64,000 bases of DNA from a bacterium (GCA_004562915.1 SFQZ01000029.1:1-64000); one strand, 5' to 3'. Shown: positions 25,518 to 34,602, counted from the first letter of the stretch. Numbers and translations: made by a program. Notes: generated from the letters alone by a model not told the origin.

Positions 25518-25676
25518 ATGACCATGGGAGCAAAACATGGTAATCTTTCAATCAATAGCGAAAACATTTTTCCAATTATTAAAAAGTGGTTGTATTCCGA
25601 TCATGATATTTTTCCGATCATGATATTTTTGTTCGTGAGATGGTATCCAATGGATGCGATGCGATTACAAAACTGA
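25518..25676 (+). pseudogene. htpG: 5' end of htpG, separated by a frameshift
   Basis: Encodes the normal Hsp90 start (MGAKHGNLSINSENIF and on to WLYSDHDIF), preceded by AAGGAG at 25507-25512. After residue ~32 a 17-bp tandem duplication shifts the frame, which stops at 25674. If one 17-bp unit is removed, the frame joins exactly to VREMVSNG in the downstream reading frame. The lost junction contains the catalytic glutamate of the Hsp90 ATPase. Confidence 0.85.
25597..25630 (+). repeat. 17-bp tandem duplication in htpG
   Basis: The unit CCGATCATGATATTTTT occurs twice without a break (25597-25613 and 25614-25630). Seventeen bases is not a multiple of three, so it breaks the htpG frame. Loss of one unit by replication slippage would restore it. 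Confidence 0.95.
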
Positions 25677-27622
25677 AAAAGCTGGATATGATGGGAGAAT
25701 ATACTCTTCCGGATGGATATAAAAGCAAGATTGATGTAATCGTAGATCCTGAGAAAAAAACTCTGAAGTTTATCGATAATGGTATCGGTATGACCGCAGA
25801 TGAAGTAGAAGAATACATTACACAGATTGCATTTTCAGGTGCGACTGAATTCCTGGAAAAATACAAGGACAAGACGAATGAGGATCAGATCATTGGACAT
25901 TTCGGATTGGGATTCTATTCTGCATTTATGGTAGCGGATGAAGTGCATATTGATACATTATCTTATCAGGATGGAGCGGTTCCTGTTCACTGGGAGTGTG
26001 ATGGTGGTTCTGAGTATGACATGCAGGATGGCGATAAAACGACTGTCGGTACAGAGATTACACTGTTTTTGAATGAAGACTGTCTGGAGTTTGCAAATGA
26101 ATACAGAGTAAGAGAAGTCATTGAAAAATATTGTTCATTTATGCCGGTTGAAATATTCCTTTCTAAAGCAAATGCAGAGCAGGAATATGAAACCATCGAT
26201 GAAGCAGATCTCAGAGATGATGATGTAGTTGTTGAGCATATTCATGAAGATGCAAAGACAGAGGAAAAGGAAAATGAGAACGGAGAAAAAGAGATTGTAG
26301 AAGTTTCTCCGGCGAAAGAAAAAGTAAAGATTAATAAGAGACCGGTTTCTTTAAGTGATATACATCCTCTGTGGATGAAACATCCGAATGAGTGCACCGA
26401 TGAAGAATATAAAGAATTCTATCGCAAAGTATTCATGGATTATAAAGAGCCGTTGTTCTGGATCCATCTGAATATGGATTATCCGTTTAATCTGAAAGGT
26501 ATTCTGTATTTCCCGAAGATCAATACAGAGTATGATTCTATCGAAGGAACAATCAAACTGTATAACAATCAGGTATTCATTGCGGATAACATCAAAGAAG
26601 TTATTCCTGAGTTCCTTATGCTTCTCAAAGGTGTGATCGATTGTCCGGATCTTCCTTTGAATGTATCCAGAAGCGCACTGCAGAATGATGGTTTTGTAAA
26701 GAAAATTTCCGATTATATCAGCAAAAAAGTTGCGGATAAGCTGACCGGAATGTGCAAGACAGCCAGAGAAGATTACGAGAAATACTGGGATGATATCAAT
26801 CCATTTATCAAATTTGGATGCATCAAGGATACAAAATTTGCAGACAAGATGAATGATTATATCCTGTTTAAAAATATTGATGGTAAATATCTGACACTGA
26901 AAGACTGCATCGAGGAAAATAAGAAAGAAGATACAACGGAAGAAAAGAAAGACGAAACGGCAGAAGATACAGTAGTGGAAGATGCGGATAAAGCAGAAGA
27001 GACATCTGAAAATGAAGCAAAAGAAGAGAAAACTACTATTTTCTATGTAACAGATGAGATTCAGCAGAGCCAGTACATCAATATGTTCAGGGCAGAAGGC
27101 ATGGATGCGGTGATTTTGAAGCATAATATCGATTCCGCTTTCATCACACATCTGGAGCAGAGAAATGAAAATGTTAAATTCCAGAGAATTGATGCGGATC
27201 TTACAGAAAACTTCAAAGAGGAGACGGAAGAAGATCTGAAAGATCTGACAGAGTCGCTGGCAGGAGTATTTAAGAAAGCTCTGAACAAAGAGAACATGGA
27301 TATAAAAGTTGAAAAACTGAAAAATGACAGCATTTCTTCCATGATGACTCTGTCAGAAGAGAGCCGCCGTATGCAGGATATGATGAAAATGTACGGTATG
27401 GATGCAAGCATGTTTGGAAATACCCAAACAACACTTGTGTTGAATGCAAATCATCCGTTGGTGAAATATGTGGCTGAGCATAAAGAGGATACAGAGAATG
27501 TTCCGATGATCTGCGAACAGCTTTATGATCTGGCTATGTTGGCTCATACACAGCTGAATCCGGACGAAATGACAAACTTCATTGCAAGAAGCAACAAGAT
27601 TATGATGCTGCTGGCAAAATAG
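25640..27622 (+). CDS. htpG: Molecular chaperone HtpG (Hsp90), main frame lacking its normal N-terminus
   Basis: This frame gives 660 residues beginning at MVSNGCDAITKL, so about 33 N-terminal residues of Hsp90 are absent, including the catalytic glutamate that normally precedes this methionine. Remaining ATPase motifs are present (FIDNGIGMT, GHFGLGFYSAFMV), as are the middle and C-terminal domains. An acidic Glu/Lys insert lies around residues 430-470. No good ribosome site precedes 25640. The gene is intact except for the upstream 17-bp duplication, so it may be a recent or reversible lesion, or an assembly error. Confidence 0.85.
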   Translation: MVSNGCDAITKLKKLDMMGEYTLPDGYKSKIDVIVDPEKKTLKFIDNGIGMTADEVEEYITQIAFSGATEFLEKYKDKTNEDQIIGHFGLGFYSAFMVADEVHIDTLSYQDGAVPVHWECDGGSEYDMQDGDKTTVGTEITLFLNEDCLEFANEYRVREVIEKYCSFMPVEIFLSKANAEQEYETIDEADLRDDDVVVEHIHEDAKTEEKENENGEKEIVEVSPAKEKVKINKRPVSLSDIHPLWMKHPNECTDEEYKEFYRKVFMDYKEPLFWIHLNMDYPFNLKGILYFPKINTEYDSIEGTIKLYNNQVFIADNIKEVIPEFLMLLKGVIDCPDLPLNVSRSALQNDGFVKKISDYISKKVADKLTGMCKTAREDYEKYWDDINPFIKFGCIKDTKFADKMNDYILFKNIDGKYLTLKDCIEENKKEDTTEEKKDETAEDTVVEDADKAEETSENEAKEEKTTIFYVTDEIQQSQYINMFRAEGMDAVILKHNIDSAFITHLEQRNENVKFQRIDADLTENFKEETEEDLKDLTESLAGVFKKALNKENMDIKVEKLKNDSISSMMTLSEESRRMQDMMKMYGMDASMFGNTQTTLVLNANHPLVKYVAEHKEDTENVPMICEQLYDLAMLAHTQLNPDEMTNFIARSNKIMMLLAK

Positions 27623-27665
27623 TAATTTATATATAGAATACAAGAATCTCACAGTGGAGAATCCT

Positions 27666-29075
27666 ATGAATGAATTGACAATTTCCCTGGACGGACACAG
27701 TGGTCATCCAATGTATGAACAGATTTATGAGTTTATCAGAAATGAAATTCAAAATGGTAAAATCCGTGCCGGTGAGAGGCTGCCTTCCACCAGAGCACTT
27801 GCAAAGCATCTGGGGGTAAGCCGCAGTACCGTAGATATGGCTTATGAACAGCTTCTGGCGGAAGGATATATGATTTCTCAGCCATATAGAGGATATTATG
27901 TCTGTGAGTTGGATCAGTTGTATCAACTTCCTGTTCGTACAGGCAGACGGGAAGAGAAAAAAGCGACTCAGACCCAGGTTTATGAGTATGATTTTGCAAT
28001 CAATGGTATTGATAAAGAAGGTTTTCCTTACTCTACATGGAGAAAAATATCAAAAAATGTATTGAATGATGATGACGGAACTCTTTTCCAGCTGGGTAAT
28101 CCTCAGGGACAGGAAGCTCTGCGCAGAGAGATTGCAGCGTATCTGCACCATGCAAGGGGAGTGAACTGTAAAGAAGATCAGATTGTTGTAGGAGCAGGAA
28201 ATGATTATTTACTTATGCTTTTGCATGTGATTTTGGGTATGAACCGGAAAATTGTCATGGATAATCCCACTTACATCAGTGCATGGTTGGCTTTTAAAAA
28301 TATGGGATATGAAGTGGTTGGGCTGGAGCCGGATGAGATGGGAATGGACGTGGAACTGCTGGAGAAGAGTGGTGCGAACCTTGCTTATGTAATGCCATCT
28401 CATCAGTTTCCACTGGGAAGTGTAATGCCGATCAAAAGAAGGCAGCAGCTTTTGGCATGGGCAGCTCGGGAAGAGAACAGGTTCCTGATTGAGGATGATT
28501 ATGACAGTGAATTCAGATATAAGGGAAAACCGATTCCAAGTCTGCAGGGATATGATAGGCATGACAGAGTTATTTATCTGGGAACATTTTCAAAATCTCT
28601 GGCACCAGCGATTCGAATCAGTTATATGGTGATTCCCCGATGTCTTCTTGGAAAATATGAAACAAAAGGTAAGAATTTCTCTGTCACGGTATCGAGAGTG
28701 GATCAGAAAATACTGGAAATATTTTTTAAAGAAGGATATTTTGAGCGGCATCTGAATCGGATGCGAGGTGTGTACCGGGCAAAGCATGACTGTCTGCTGA
28801 GTGAAATGAAGAGACTTCATAATATCTGTCAGATACGAGGTGAGAATGCAGGAGTACATATTCTCTTGGAAATGAAAAACAACATGACAGAAAAAGAAGC
28901 TGTAGACGCGGCAAAGTCTGTGGGAGTGAAAGTATATGGTCTTTCGGAATATTGTATAGAGCCATTACAAAAACGCAGGGAACCTACTATACTGATGGGA
29001 TATGCTACATTAACTGAAAAACAGATTCAGGAAGCTGTGAGCAGATTGGAGACAGTCTGGCAGCCTGAACAATAA
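27666..29075 (+). CDS. MocR-type regulator: GntR winged helix fused to PLP aminotransferase fold
   Basis: Product of 469 residues. Residues ~10-75 are a GntR winged helix (MYEQIYEFIRNEIQNG, LPSTRALAKHLGVSRSTVDMAYEQL). The rest is a fold-I aminotransferase with the PLP lysine in YLGTFSKSLAPAIR and DDYDSEFRY upstream of it. MocR proteins act as regulators and many control vitamin B6 or amino-acid genes. The ATG at 27666 has GGAG 6-7 nt upstream; a GTG four codons earlier is possible. Confidence 0.87.
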   Translation: MNELTISLDGHSGHPMYEQIYEFIRNEIQNGKIRAGERLPSTRALAKHLGVSRSTVDMAYEQLLAEGYMISQPYRGYYVCELDQLYQLPVRTGRREEKKATQTQVYEYDFAINGIDKEGFPYSTWRKISKNVLNDDDGTLFQLGNPQGQEALRREIAAYLHHARGVNCKEDQIVVGAGNDYLLMLLHVILGMNRKIVMDNPTYISAWLAFKNMGYEVVGLEPDEMGMDVELLEKSGANLAYVMPSHQFPLGSVMPIKRRQQLLAWAAREENRFLIEDDYDSEFRYKGKPIPSLQGYDRHDRVIYLGTFSKSLAPAIRISYMVIPRCLLGKYETKGKNFSVTVSRVDQKILEIFFKEGYFERHLNRMRGVYRAKHDCLLSEMKRLHNICQIRGENAGVHILLEMKNNMTEKEAVDAAKSVGVKVYGLSEYCIEPLQKRREPTILMGYATLTEKQIQEAVSRLETVWQPEQ

Positions 29076-29142
29076 CAAACAAACTCTTAAAGGCTGTAGT
29101 AATTTTTACACTTAAAAAAATAAGAGACATGAAAGAAAGTAG

Positions 29143-29198
29143 AAAGATTCCATAGAAAATCAAATGCTGAAAAGCATAGATTTCTATAGAATCTTTTT
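29143..29198. terminator. Inverted repeat, probable bidirectional terminator
   Basis: AAAGATTC and ATAGAAAATC on the left pair with GATTTCTAT and GAATCTTTTT on the right. It ends in TTTTT on the plus strand and lies between the convergent MocR gene and the acidic membrane protein gene. Confidence 0.6.
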
Positions 29199-29272
29199 AT
29201 TTTGGGATAAAAGACTTAAAGATCGGACTGATCCGATTGCCTTTTGCATAATTAAGTTGGCAAAACACAGAG

Positions 29273-29605
29273 TTAAGCGTCGGTGTCAGTTTCGTCAGCA
29301 GCCTCGGTTTCAGCACCAGTATCATCAGCGGTCTCGGCTTCGGCATCAGTCTGATCAGCAGTTTCGGATTCAGCGTCAGCTTCATCAGTTTCTTCTGCCT
29401 TAGGTACATCTTCTTTTGGAAGCGTAGTGTATGTGCGTTCTTTCTGAGGCTCGCTTTCTTCTTCATCATTCAGAAGATCATCAAAATCTTCTTCGCTGAG
29501 AGCGTCCACATCTTTACACTTTTTAATGTAGGCCAGTGCACCACCAACAGCAGCTCCGGCAACAGCCAGTCCGGCAAGAGCCTTGAAAACATTATTCTTT
29601 GCCAT
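29273..29605 (-). CDS. Small membrane-anchored protein with a long acidic repeat tail
   Basis: Product of 110 residues. One hydrophobic segment (residues ~8-28, Ala/Gly-rich) is followed by a very acidic tail built of repeats such as DAEAETADDTGAETEAAD. AAAGGAGAA precedes the ATG. The function is not recognised. The N-terminus resembles the small single-span envelope proteins common in Clostridia. The Ala/Glu/Thr/Asp repeats would be extended and negatively charged. Confidence 0.65.
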   Translation of the reverse strand: MAKNNVFKALAGLAVAGAAVGGALAYIKKCKDVDALSEEDFDDLLNDEEESEPQKERTYTTLPKEDVPKAEETDEADAESETADQTDAEAETADDTGAETEAADETDTDA

Positions 29606-29807
29606 AGTACTTCTCCTTTTTCAGATAAATAAACATAAGATACAAAAACTATTTCTGGAGTCATAGTTTTAATAATCTCTATTTTAATACTTTTTGACTC
29701 AAAAGAAAAGTATTATTTCAAAATGTATCATTATTCACAAAAAGGGTAATAATAGGACAAATTAAAAATTCTACAATATGAGAATAAAAACGTATTGGAG
29801 AAGATTT

Positions 29808-30515
29808 ATGAGTTCTTATTATCTGAAGATACCTGAAAGGTTACAGCTATATCGAAAAGCTCTGAATCTGACGCAGGAGCAAATGGGAAAAAGGTTTGGT
29901 GTCAATCAGAGTCATTATTATAAGCTGGAGAGCGGGCATAAAATCATTTCCCTAAGGAGTCTGCAGTGTTTTGAAGAACAGGGTGGCGATGTGTGTTATC
30001 TTCTGACAGGACGCAGACATATCACCGGGCAAATGAATCGCTATATGGACCGGTGCATCACGGATCATGGAAAAAATGAATTTGCCAAGGCCATGCTGTG
30101 GATCATTAAACAGGGAATCTATGTGAGTAAAAGTCAAAAACTTGAAATCACAGACTTTACATTAAAGAATATGGAACTTGCCGAGAGACAGTTAAAATCC
30201 CCTTCTATATGGAAAAATATACGTGATATAGAAGGATTATCTCAGCATAAAATGGCAGAAGAACTGGATATTGGATTTAAGAGATTTGAGCGTATTGAAA
30301 GAAAACAAGGGGAGGCAGATGCCGAGATCCTTTGTACGCTTTATGAAAGATTTCATTACTCTCCGCTGGCGGTGTTAAATCATCAGGAATTCTGTCTGGA
30401 TGAGATGAATCAGGTGTGGGAAGGATTTACAGATGAAATTCAGCATAAATTAGAGCCATATCTTGAAAATGCTCTGAGATTGATCAATGAATATGAAAAA
30501 GAATTGATAGAATAA
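29808..30515 (+). CDS. Regulator with two XRE-type helix-turn-helices
   Basis: Product of 235 residues. The first HTH is at residues ~8-45 (RLQLYRKALNLTQEQMGKRFGVNQSHYYKLESG) and a second, more diverged one at ~140-175 (IWKNIRDIEGLSQHKMAEELDIGFKRFERIERK). The middle region is helical with no known fold. The ATG at 29808 has GGAGA 8-9 nt upstream; an ATG ten codons earlier lacks a site. It is monocistronic with its own terminator. Target unknown. Confidence 0.75.
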   Translation: MSSYYLKIPERLQLYRKALNLTQEQMGKRFGVNQSHYYKLESGHKIISLRSLQCFEEQGGDVCYLLTGRRHITGQMNRYMDRCITDHGKNEFAKAMLWIIKQGIYVSKSQKLEITDFTLKNMELAERQLKSPSIWKNIRDIEGLSQHKMAEELDIGFKRFERIERKQGEADAEILCTLYERFHYSPLAVLNHQEFCLDEMNQVWEGFTDEIQHKLEPYLENALRLINEYEKELIE

Positions 30516-30557
30516 AAGACACGTTTTTTTGTGGAAATACAAAGGAGCGTGTCTTTT
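30514..30557 (+). terminator. Rho-independent terminator
   Basis: AAAAGACACG (30514-30523) pairs with CGTGTCTTTT (30548-30557). It overlaps the stop codon region of the two-HTH regulator and ends in a T run. Confidence 0.75.
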
Positions 30558-30648
30558 GTTGTGAAAATGTCTGCAGACAGTTGATATTCTTTTCATCAGG
30601 ATGTAAAATATAACAATGCACGAAAAGAAAACTAGAGGAGTAATAATT

Positions 30649-31305
30649 ATGTATCAGGCTTGTATATTTGATCTGGATGGGACTCTGGCCGACACAGTGG
30701 AGTCAATTGCCAATGTGGCTAATCAGATTCTGGAACAATTCGGACTTCCCGCACAGCCGGTGAATGACTATAAATATCATGCAGGAGATGGCGGAGATAT
30801 ACTGATGGAACGCTGCATGCGTGCTGCCGGTGGAGATTTTACACATCTTGCAGAAGGACAGAAGCTGTACAGGGAAATCTTTGCAAAAAATCCATTGTAT
30901 AAAGTGACAGCATTTGATGGAATGAAGGAAACTCTCGCAGAAATGAAAAAAAGAGGAGTAAAACTTGCGGTACTTTCCAATAAACCCCATGAAGCTACTT
31001 ATCTTGCGGTGACTGGACTTTTTGGTGATGATGTATTTGATGTGATCCAGGGACTGAAACCAGGGATGAAGCGAAAACCAAATCCGGATGGTGCATGGAA
31101 AATCGCAGATGCGCTTATGGTGAAACCGGAGGATTGTATGTATGTGGGTGATACCAATACGGATATGAAAACAGGGAAAGCAGCCGGAATGTATACGATC
31201 GGAGTGCTGTGGGGATTTCGTGACAGAAAAGAGCTGGAAGAAAATCATGCAGATCGGATCATCAGCCATCCCCGGGAACTTTTGCAGATTCAAGAAGAAA
31301 AATAA
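30649..31305 (+). CDS. HAD-family phosphatase, phosphoglycolate phosphatase-like
   Basis: Product of 218 residues. Motif I is CIFDLDGTLADT, motif II LAVLSNKP, lysine motif KPNPDGAWK and motif IV YVGDTNTDMKTGKAAGM. The alpha-helical cap (residues ~18-80) and KPGMKRKPNPDG are typical of Gph. Start at 30649, with AGAGGAG 9 nt upstream. The true substrate may be phosphoglycolate or another small phosphate ester. Confidence 0.85.
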   Translation: MYQACIFDLDGTLADTVESIANVANQILEQFGLPAQPVNDYKYHAGDGGDILMERCMRAAGGDFTHLAEGQKLYREIFAKNPLYKVTAFDGMKETLAEMKKRGVKLAVLSNKPHEATYLAVTGLFGDDVFDVIQGLKPGMKRKPNPDGAWKIADALMVKPEDCMYVGDTNTDMKTGKAAGMYTIGVLWGFRDRKELEENHADRIISHPRELLQIQEEK

Positions 31306-31346
31306 TGTTTCTGTAAACAGAAACAAAATAACAGGAGAGAAAGAAT

Positions 31347-31610
31347 ATGAGTGAATACAGCAAACTTTGTGTGGAAACATTTTTAAAAAATCAGGGACAG
31401 CTTTTTGATGAAAAAGTTGCGGAGAATTATGAAGAAGCGGAAGAATTTCTGGAGGAGTGTATGGCAGTCGTTGTAAAATCCATGAAAGATGTGAAAGAGT
31501 ATCTGGACGAGAGTGGTATGGATGTTACAGGAATGAGTGAAGACGAGATTCTGGAAGCCAGTGAAATTTTTCCTCTTGAAGACGGAACTTACCTGATTGT
31601 GGAAGGATAA
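31347..31610 (+). CDS. Small acidic protein of unknown function
   Basis: Product of 87 residues, mostly helical and acidic (FLKNQGQLFDEKVAENYEEAEEFLEEC, split over residues 12-38), no signal peptide or membrane span. ACAGGAGAG lies before the ATG, so it is probably translated. No family could be named. It lies 41 nt after the HAD gene and ~110 nt before the aldehyde dehydrogenase gene. Confidence 0.65.
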   Translation: MSEYSKLCVETFLKNQGQLFDEKVAENYEEAEEFLEECMAVVVKSMKDVKEYLDESGMDVTGMSEDEILEASEIFPLEDGTYLIVEG

Positions 31611-31723
31611 AAACAGACAGCAGTGAATGATGGGGCAATGATCGTAAATCCCAGAAAAGCGGATATTGAGGATGTACTTTTTATATTGAATAAAGCATAT
31701 TAAGGAAGGAAAGGAGGCAGGGT

Positions 31724-33094
31724 ATGAAAATCGAGAAAATTGTAGAGCGTCAGAGAAAATTTTTTGCAACAGACAGAACAAAAGAGCTTAGATTTCGTTT
31801 GGAAGCATTGAATCGTCTGGAAGAATCTATTAAAAAACATGAAGAAGATATAAATCTTGCACTGAAAAAGGATTTGAATAAGTCGGTGTTTGAATCTTAT
31901 ATGACAGAAGTGGGCATGACGCTTGCAGAGCTATCTTATGTGAAAAAGAATCTGCCCATCTGGAACCTGAGAAAATGGAAACTTTCACCTCTTGCACAGT
32001 TTCATGCAGACAGTTTCACGGTATCAGAGCCCTACGGTGTGGTTTTGGTGATGGCTCCATGGAATTATCCGTTTATGCTGTGTATGGAACCTCTGATTGG
32101 GGCAATCGCTGCAGGAAATTGCTGTGTGTTGAAGCCATCAGCCTATGCTCCTGCAGTATCAAAAGTACTGTCAGAAGTGATCAGAGATGCATTTCCCGGT
32201 AAATATGTGGCTGTTGTGGAAGGCGGCAGAAAAGAAAATACCGAACTTCTGGATCAGCGGTTTGATTATATATTCTTTACCGGCGGCGTGACTGTAGGAA
32301 AGAAGGTTATGGAAAAAGCTTCCAGGAATCTAACACCGGTAACACTGGAACTGGGTGGAAAGAGTCCGTGTATTGTCACGAAAGACGCAAAGCTGTCACT
32401 TGCGGCAAAAAGGCTGGTGTTCGGAAAATATCTTAACAGTGGGCAGACATGCGTGGCACCGGATTATCTTTTGATTGATGAGAAAGTAAAAGAAGAATTT
32501 CTTACCTATGTAGTTTACTGGATTGAAAAAATGCTGGGAAAAGAGCCGCTTGACAATCCTGATTATCCGAAAATGATCAATGAGAAGCATTATCAGAGGG
32601 TTATGAATCTGATCAAAGGAGAAAAAGTATGCTGCGGAGGCTATGGCAATCCGGATACGCTGCAGATCACACCTACCGTTCTGGAAGATGTCAGTTGGGA
32701 TGCTCCTGTGATGCAGGAAGAAATCTTTGGTCCGGTGCTTCCGGTACTGACCTTTAAAACTTTGGATGAAGCAATTGAAAAGGTAAAAGAAAGAGAAAAA
32801 CCTCTGGCTTTATATCTGTTTACTCAGCGAAAAGATGTGGAAGAAAAAGTGCTTCGAAGTCTTTCCTTCGGAGGCGGTTGTATCAATGACACGATTATCC
32901 ACCTCGCCACATCCCGGATGGGATTTGGCGGAGTGGGAAACAGCGGCATGGGAAGCTACCATGGAAAGAAATCATATGAGACATTTTCTCATGAAAAAAG
33001 TATCGTTAAAAAGCACACATGGATGGATCTTCCCATACGATATATGCCATACACCAAAGGAAAAGAGATGCTGCTGAGAATGTTCCTGCGGTAA
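31724..33094 (+). CDS. Aldehyde dehydrogenase (class 3-like)
   Basis: Product of 456 residues, the short ALDH3-like form. The catalytic cysteine is in NSGQTCVAPDY, the general-base glutamate in LELGGKSPCIV, and MAPWNYPF is the cofactor-loop signature. It oxidises aldehydes with NAD(P)+ and no N-terminal targeting is seen. AAAGGAGG precedes the ATG. Likely role: detoxifying long-chain or lipid-derived aldehydes. Confidence 0.9.
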   Translation: MKIEKIVERQRKFFATDRTKELRFRLEALNRLEESIKKHEEDINLALKKDLNKSVFESYMTEVGMTLAELSYVKKNLPIWNLRKWKLSPLAQFHADSFTVSEPYGVVLVMAPWNYPFMLCMEPLIGAIAAGNCCVLKPSAYAPAVSKVLSEVIRDAFPGKYVAVVEGGRKENTELLDQRFDYIFFTGGVTVGKKVMEKASRNLTPVTLELGGKSPCIVTKDAKLSLAAKRLVFGKYLNSGQTCVAPDYLLIDEKVKEEFLTYVVYWIEKMLGKEPLDNPDYPKMINEKHYQRVMNLIKGEKVCCGGYGNPDTLQITPTVLEDVSWDAPVMQEEIFGPVLPVLTFKTLDEAIEKVKEREKPLALYLFTQRKDVEEKVLRSLSFGGGCINDTIIHLATSRMGFGGVGNSGMGSYHGKKSYETFSHEKSIVKKHTWMDLPIRYMPYTKGKEMLLRMFLR

Positions 33095-33120
33095 GAGATA
33101 TATCAGATGAGGGATGACTC

Positions 33121-33168
33121 GCGCCTTTGTAGGCGGTGAGCAGCAATTATGTATCAGTGGCGCTTTTT
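33121..33168 (+). terminator. Probable terminator of the aldehyde dehydrogenase gene
   Basis: GCGCC (33121-33125) pairs with GGCGC (33159-33163), followed by TTTTT. A competing local hairpin (GCGCC with GGCG at 33131) is possible. Confidence 0.5.
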
Positions 33169-33181
33169 ATAACTATATATT

Positions 33182-34096
33182 CTAGAGGAATCGCAGGCAG
33201 CGTTCTTGTGTGCTCATGGTAACTGTATCAGCGACTCCGGCGAATTCTCCATCCTGATGAAGCTTATGAGGATGAGAGCAGGTGATATGTATCTCTTTTC
33301 CCTGAAGGATCGTGATTCCGGGAATATGTGTGTGCAGTGCAAAATAAGCAGTAGGAAAGAGAAGCAGGATTTTCCATTTGCTCAGATCATGGACAATCAA
33401 GTAGTCGAGAGCACCGTCCCGGCAGCTTGCATGGGGACAGAAGCGAAAGCCGCCTCCTTCATACTGCAGATTCATTCCGGCAATAAAATAAACGTTTGTA
33501 AAATGATAATGTCGGTCTCCATCGAGAACAACATCCATATCGGATGGGCGGAAAGTAAATAAAAGTTTTATGGCGGCATAAGCATAGATCAGTTTTCCCA
33601 GATGGAGATTGTTTAGCAATTTTTTTACGCGGGAATGAGAGGCTTCATAGCAAACCTCCGCATCGTAGCCAATACCGGAACTGATGGAAAAATATGAGGT
33701 TCGGTTTTGTGTGTCCAATTTTCCTACATCGATCGTTTTGGTACCTTCTGAAGAAAGGATTCGTTTCAATGCTGAATCAGACTGTACGGGAAGATGCATT
33801 CCCCGTGCAAAGTCATTGCCTGAGCCTACAGGTATGTAGCTCAGGGTGATCGAGCAATCCAAAGGAAGCCCATTCAGGACTTCATTGATCGTACCGTCAC
33901 CGCCGATCATGACCAGTGTATGTCCTACAGCCTGAGGGGCAATCTGTCGGGCAAGCTTTTTGCCATGCCCGTTATATTGAGTAAAGAATACCTGATAGGG
34001 TATATGTTTTTTCTGAAGTGTTTCTTTTGTTTGTTCCCATATTTTCATTCCCTGACCAGATCGTGAGACAGGATTTACAATAAAATAATAATACAT
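33182..34096 (-). CDS. Diacylglycerol kinase-family lipid kinase (YegS/DagK type)
   Basis: Product of 304 residues. Nucleotide site GGDGTINEVLNGL and PVGSGNDFARG are the DAGK catalytic signatures, with FIVNPVSRSGQG at the start. It phosphorylates diacylglycerol or a similar lipid, recycling lipid after teichoic acid synthesis. A strong AGGAGG lies before the ATG. It converges with the aldehyde dehydrogenase gene. Confidence 0.88.
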   Translation of the reverse strand: MYYYFIVNPVSRSGQGMKIWEQTKETLQKKHIPYQVFFTQYNGHGKKLARQIAPQAVGHTLVMIGGDGTINEVLNGLPLDCSITLSYIPVGSGNDFARGMHLPVQSDSALKRILSSEGTKTIDVGKLDTQNRTSYFSISSGIGYDAEVCYEASHSRVKKLLNNLHLGKLIYAYAAIKLLFTFRPSDMDVVLDGDRHYHFTNVYFIAGMNLQYEGGGFRFCPHASCRDGALDYLIVHDLSKWKILLLFPTAYFALHTHIPGITILQGKEIHITCSHPHKLHQDGEFAGVADTVTMSTQERCLRFL

Positions 34097-34165
34097 GGTA
34101 AAATCCTCCTGTAAAGTCTTTCGTCCATTATTTTATCAGTTATTGACGAAAAATGCAAAAAAATC

Positions 34166-34194
34166 TTGTTATTAATTATACAAAATGATACAAT
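34166..34194 (+). promoter_or_regulatory. Promoter of the hydrogenase-maturation operon
   Basis: TTGTTA (34166-34171), 17 bp, TACAAT (34189-34194). It points to the leader and terminator that precede the TM1266-like gene. Confidence 0.6.
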
Positions 34195-34200
34195 AATAGA

Positions 34201-34312
34201 AACTATCCAGACCTTGAAGGGTACAACCTGAGAGGGAAGGGCCGCTGATATAAAAAGAAGATACAGATATATTGTATTTGAACGAAAAGCGCCCTCGGTG
34301 GGCGTTTTTTCG
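34201..34312 (+). ncRNA. Structured 5' leader ending in an intrinsic terminator, candidate riboswitch or attenuator
   Basis: About 110 nt lie between the promoter and a clear terminator. They contain GC-rich paired segments (CCTT-GA-AGG; GGTACAACCTGAGAGGG) and an ATACA...TGTAT hairpin that abuts the terminator stem. Premature termination would prevent synthesis of TM1266-like, HydG and HydF proteins. No known riboswitch class fits by eye, so the ligand is open; Fe, SAM, tyrosine or redox signals would make sense for HydG. Confidence 0.45.
34283..34310 (+). terminator. Intrinsic terminator inside the hyd operon leader
   Basis: CGCCC (34290-34294) and GGGCG (34300-34304) with a TCGGT loop, flanked by CGAAAA and followed by six T. 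It is 40 nt before the start of the first gene, so it should act as a conditional stop. Confidence 0.8.
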
Positions 34313-34353
34313 TATCATAGGGAAAAATTATTTTAAAAAAGGAGGCAAGTGGA

Positions 34354-34602
34354 ATGGAGACCAGAATAGCTGTGATAGCGATTATTGTGGAAAACAGGGA
34401 TTCAGCAGACGAGATCAACCGGCTGCTTCATGTGTATGGAGAATATATCGTTGGAAGAATGGGAGTGCCATATAAGCAGAAGAACGTCTCTGTAATCAGT
34501 GTGATTCTGGATGCTCCGCTGAATCAGATCAGCGCACTGTCGGGAAAGTTGGGGATGCTGCCGGGTGTCAGCAGTAAGACCGTGTATTCAAAAGAAAAGT
34601 GA
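34354..34602 (+). CDS. TM1266-type iron-only hydrogenase system regulator
   Basis: Product of 82 residues. It matches the small ferredoxin-like ACT-fold family (ETRIAVIAIIVENRDSADEINRLLHVYGEYIVGRMGVP in the family pattern) found next to [FeFe]-hydrogenase maturation genes. Its molecular role is only partly known. GGAGG precedes the ATG. It heads the operon that continues with hydG and hydF. Confidence 0.85.
   Translation: METRIAVIAIIVENRDSADEINRLLHVYGEYIVGRMGVPYKQKNVSVISVILDAPLNQISALSGKLGMLPGVSSKTVYSKEK

Noticed and set aside
29219..29240. GATCGGACTGATCCGATT as a regulator operator or terminator
   Set aside because: Short GGA/TCC palindrome without T run or promoter context; not enough to call.
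31638..31688. Short ORF resembling the start of a GNAT acetyltransferase (MIVNPRKADIEDV)
   Set aside because: Stops after about 16 codons and has no continuation in other frames; too little to support even a relic.
34201..34282. TPP riboswitch in the hyd leader because of CTGAGA
   Set aside because: Only this hexamer fits; the second thi-box domain and its spacing are missing.
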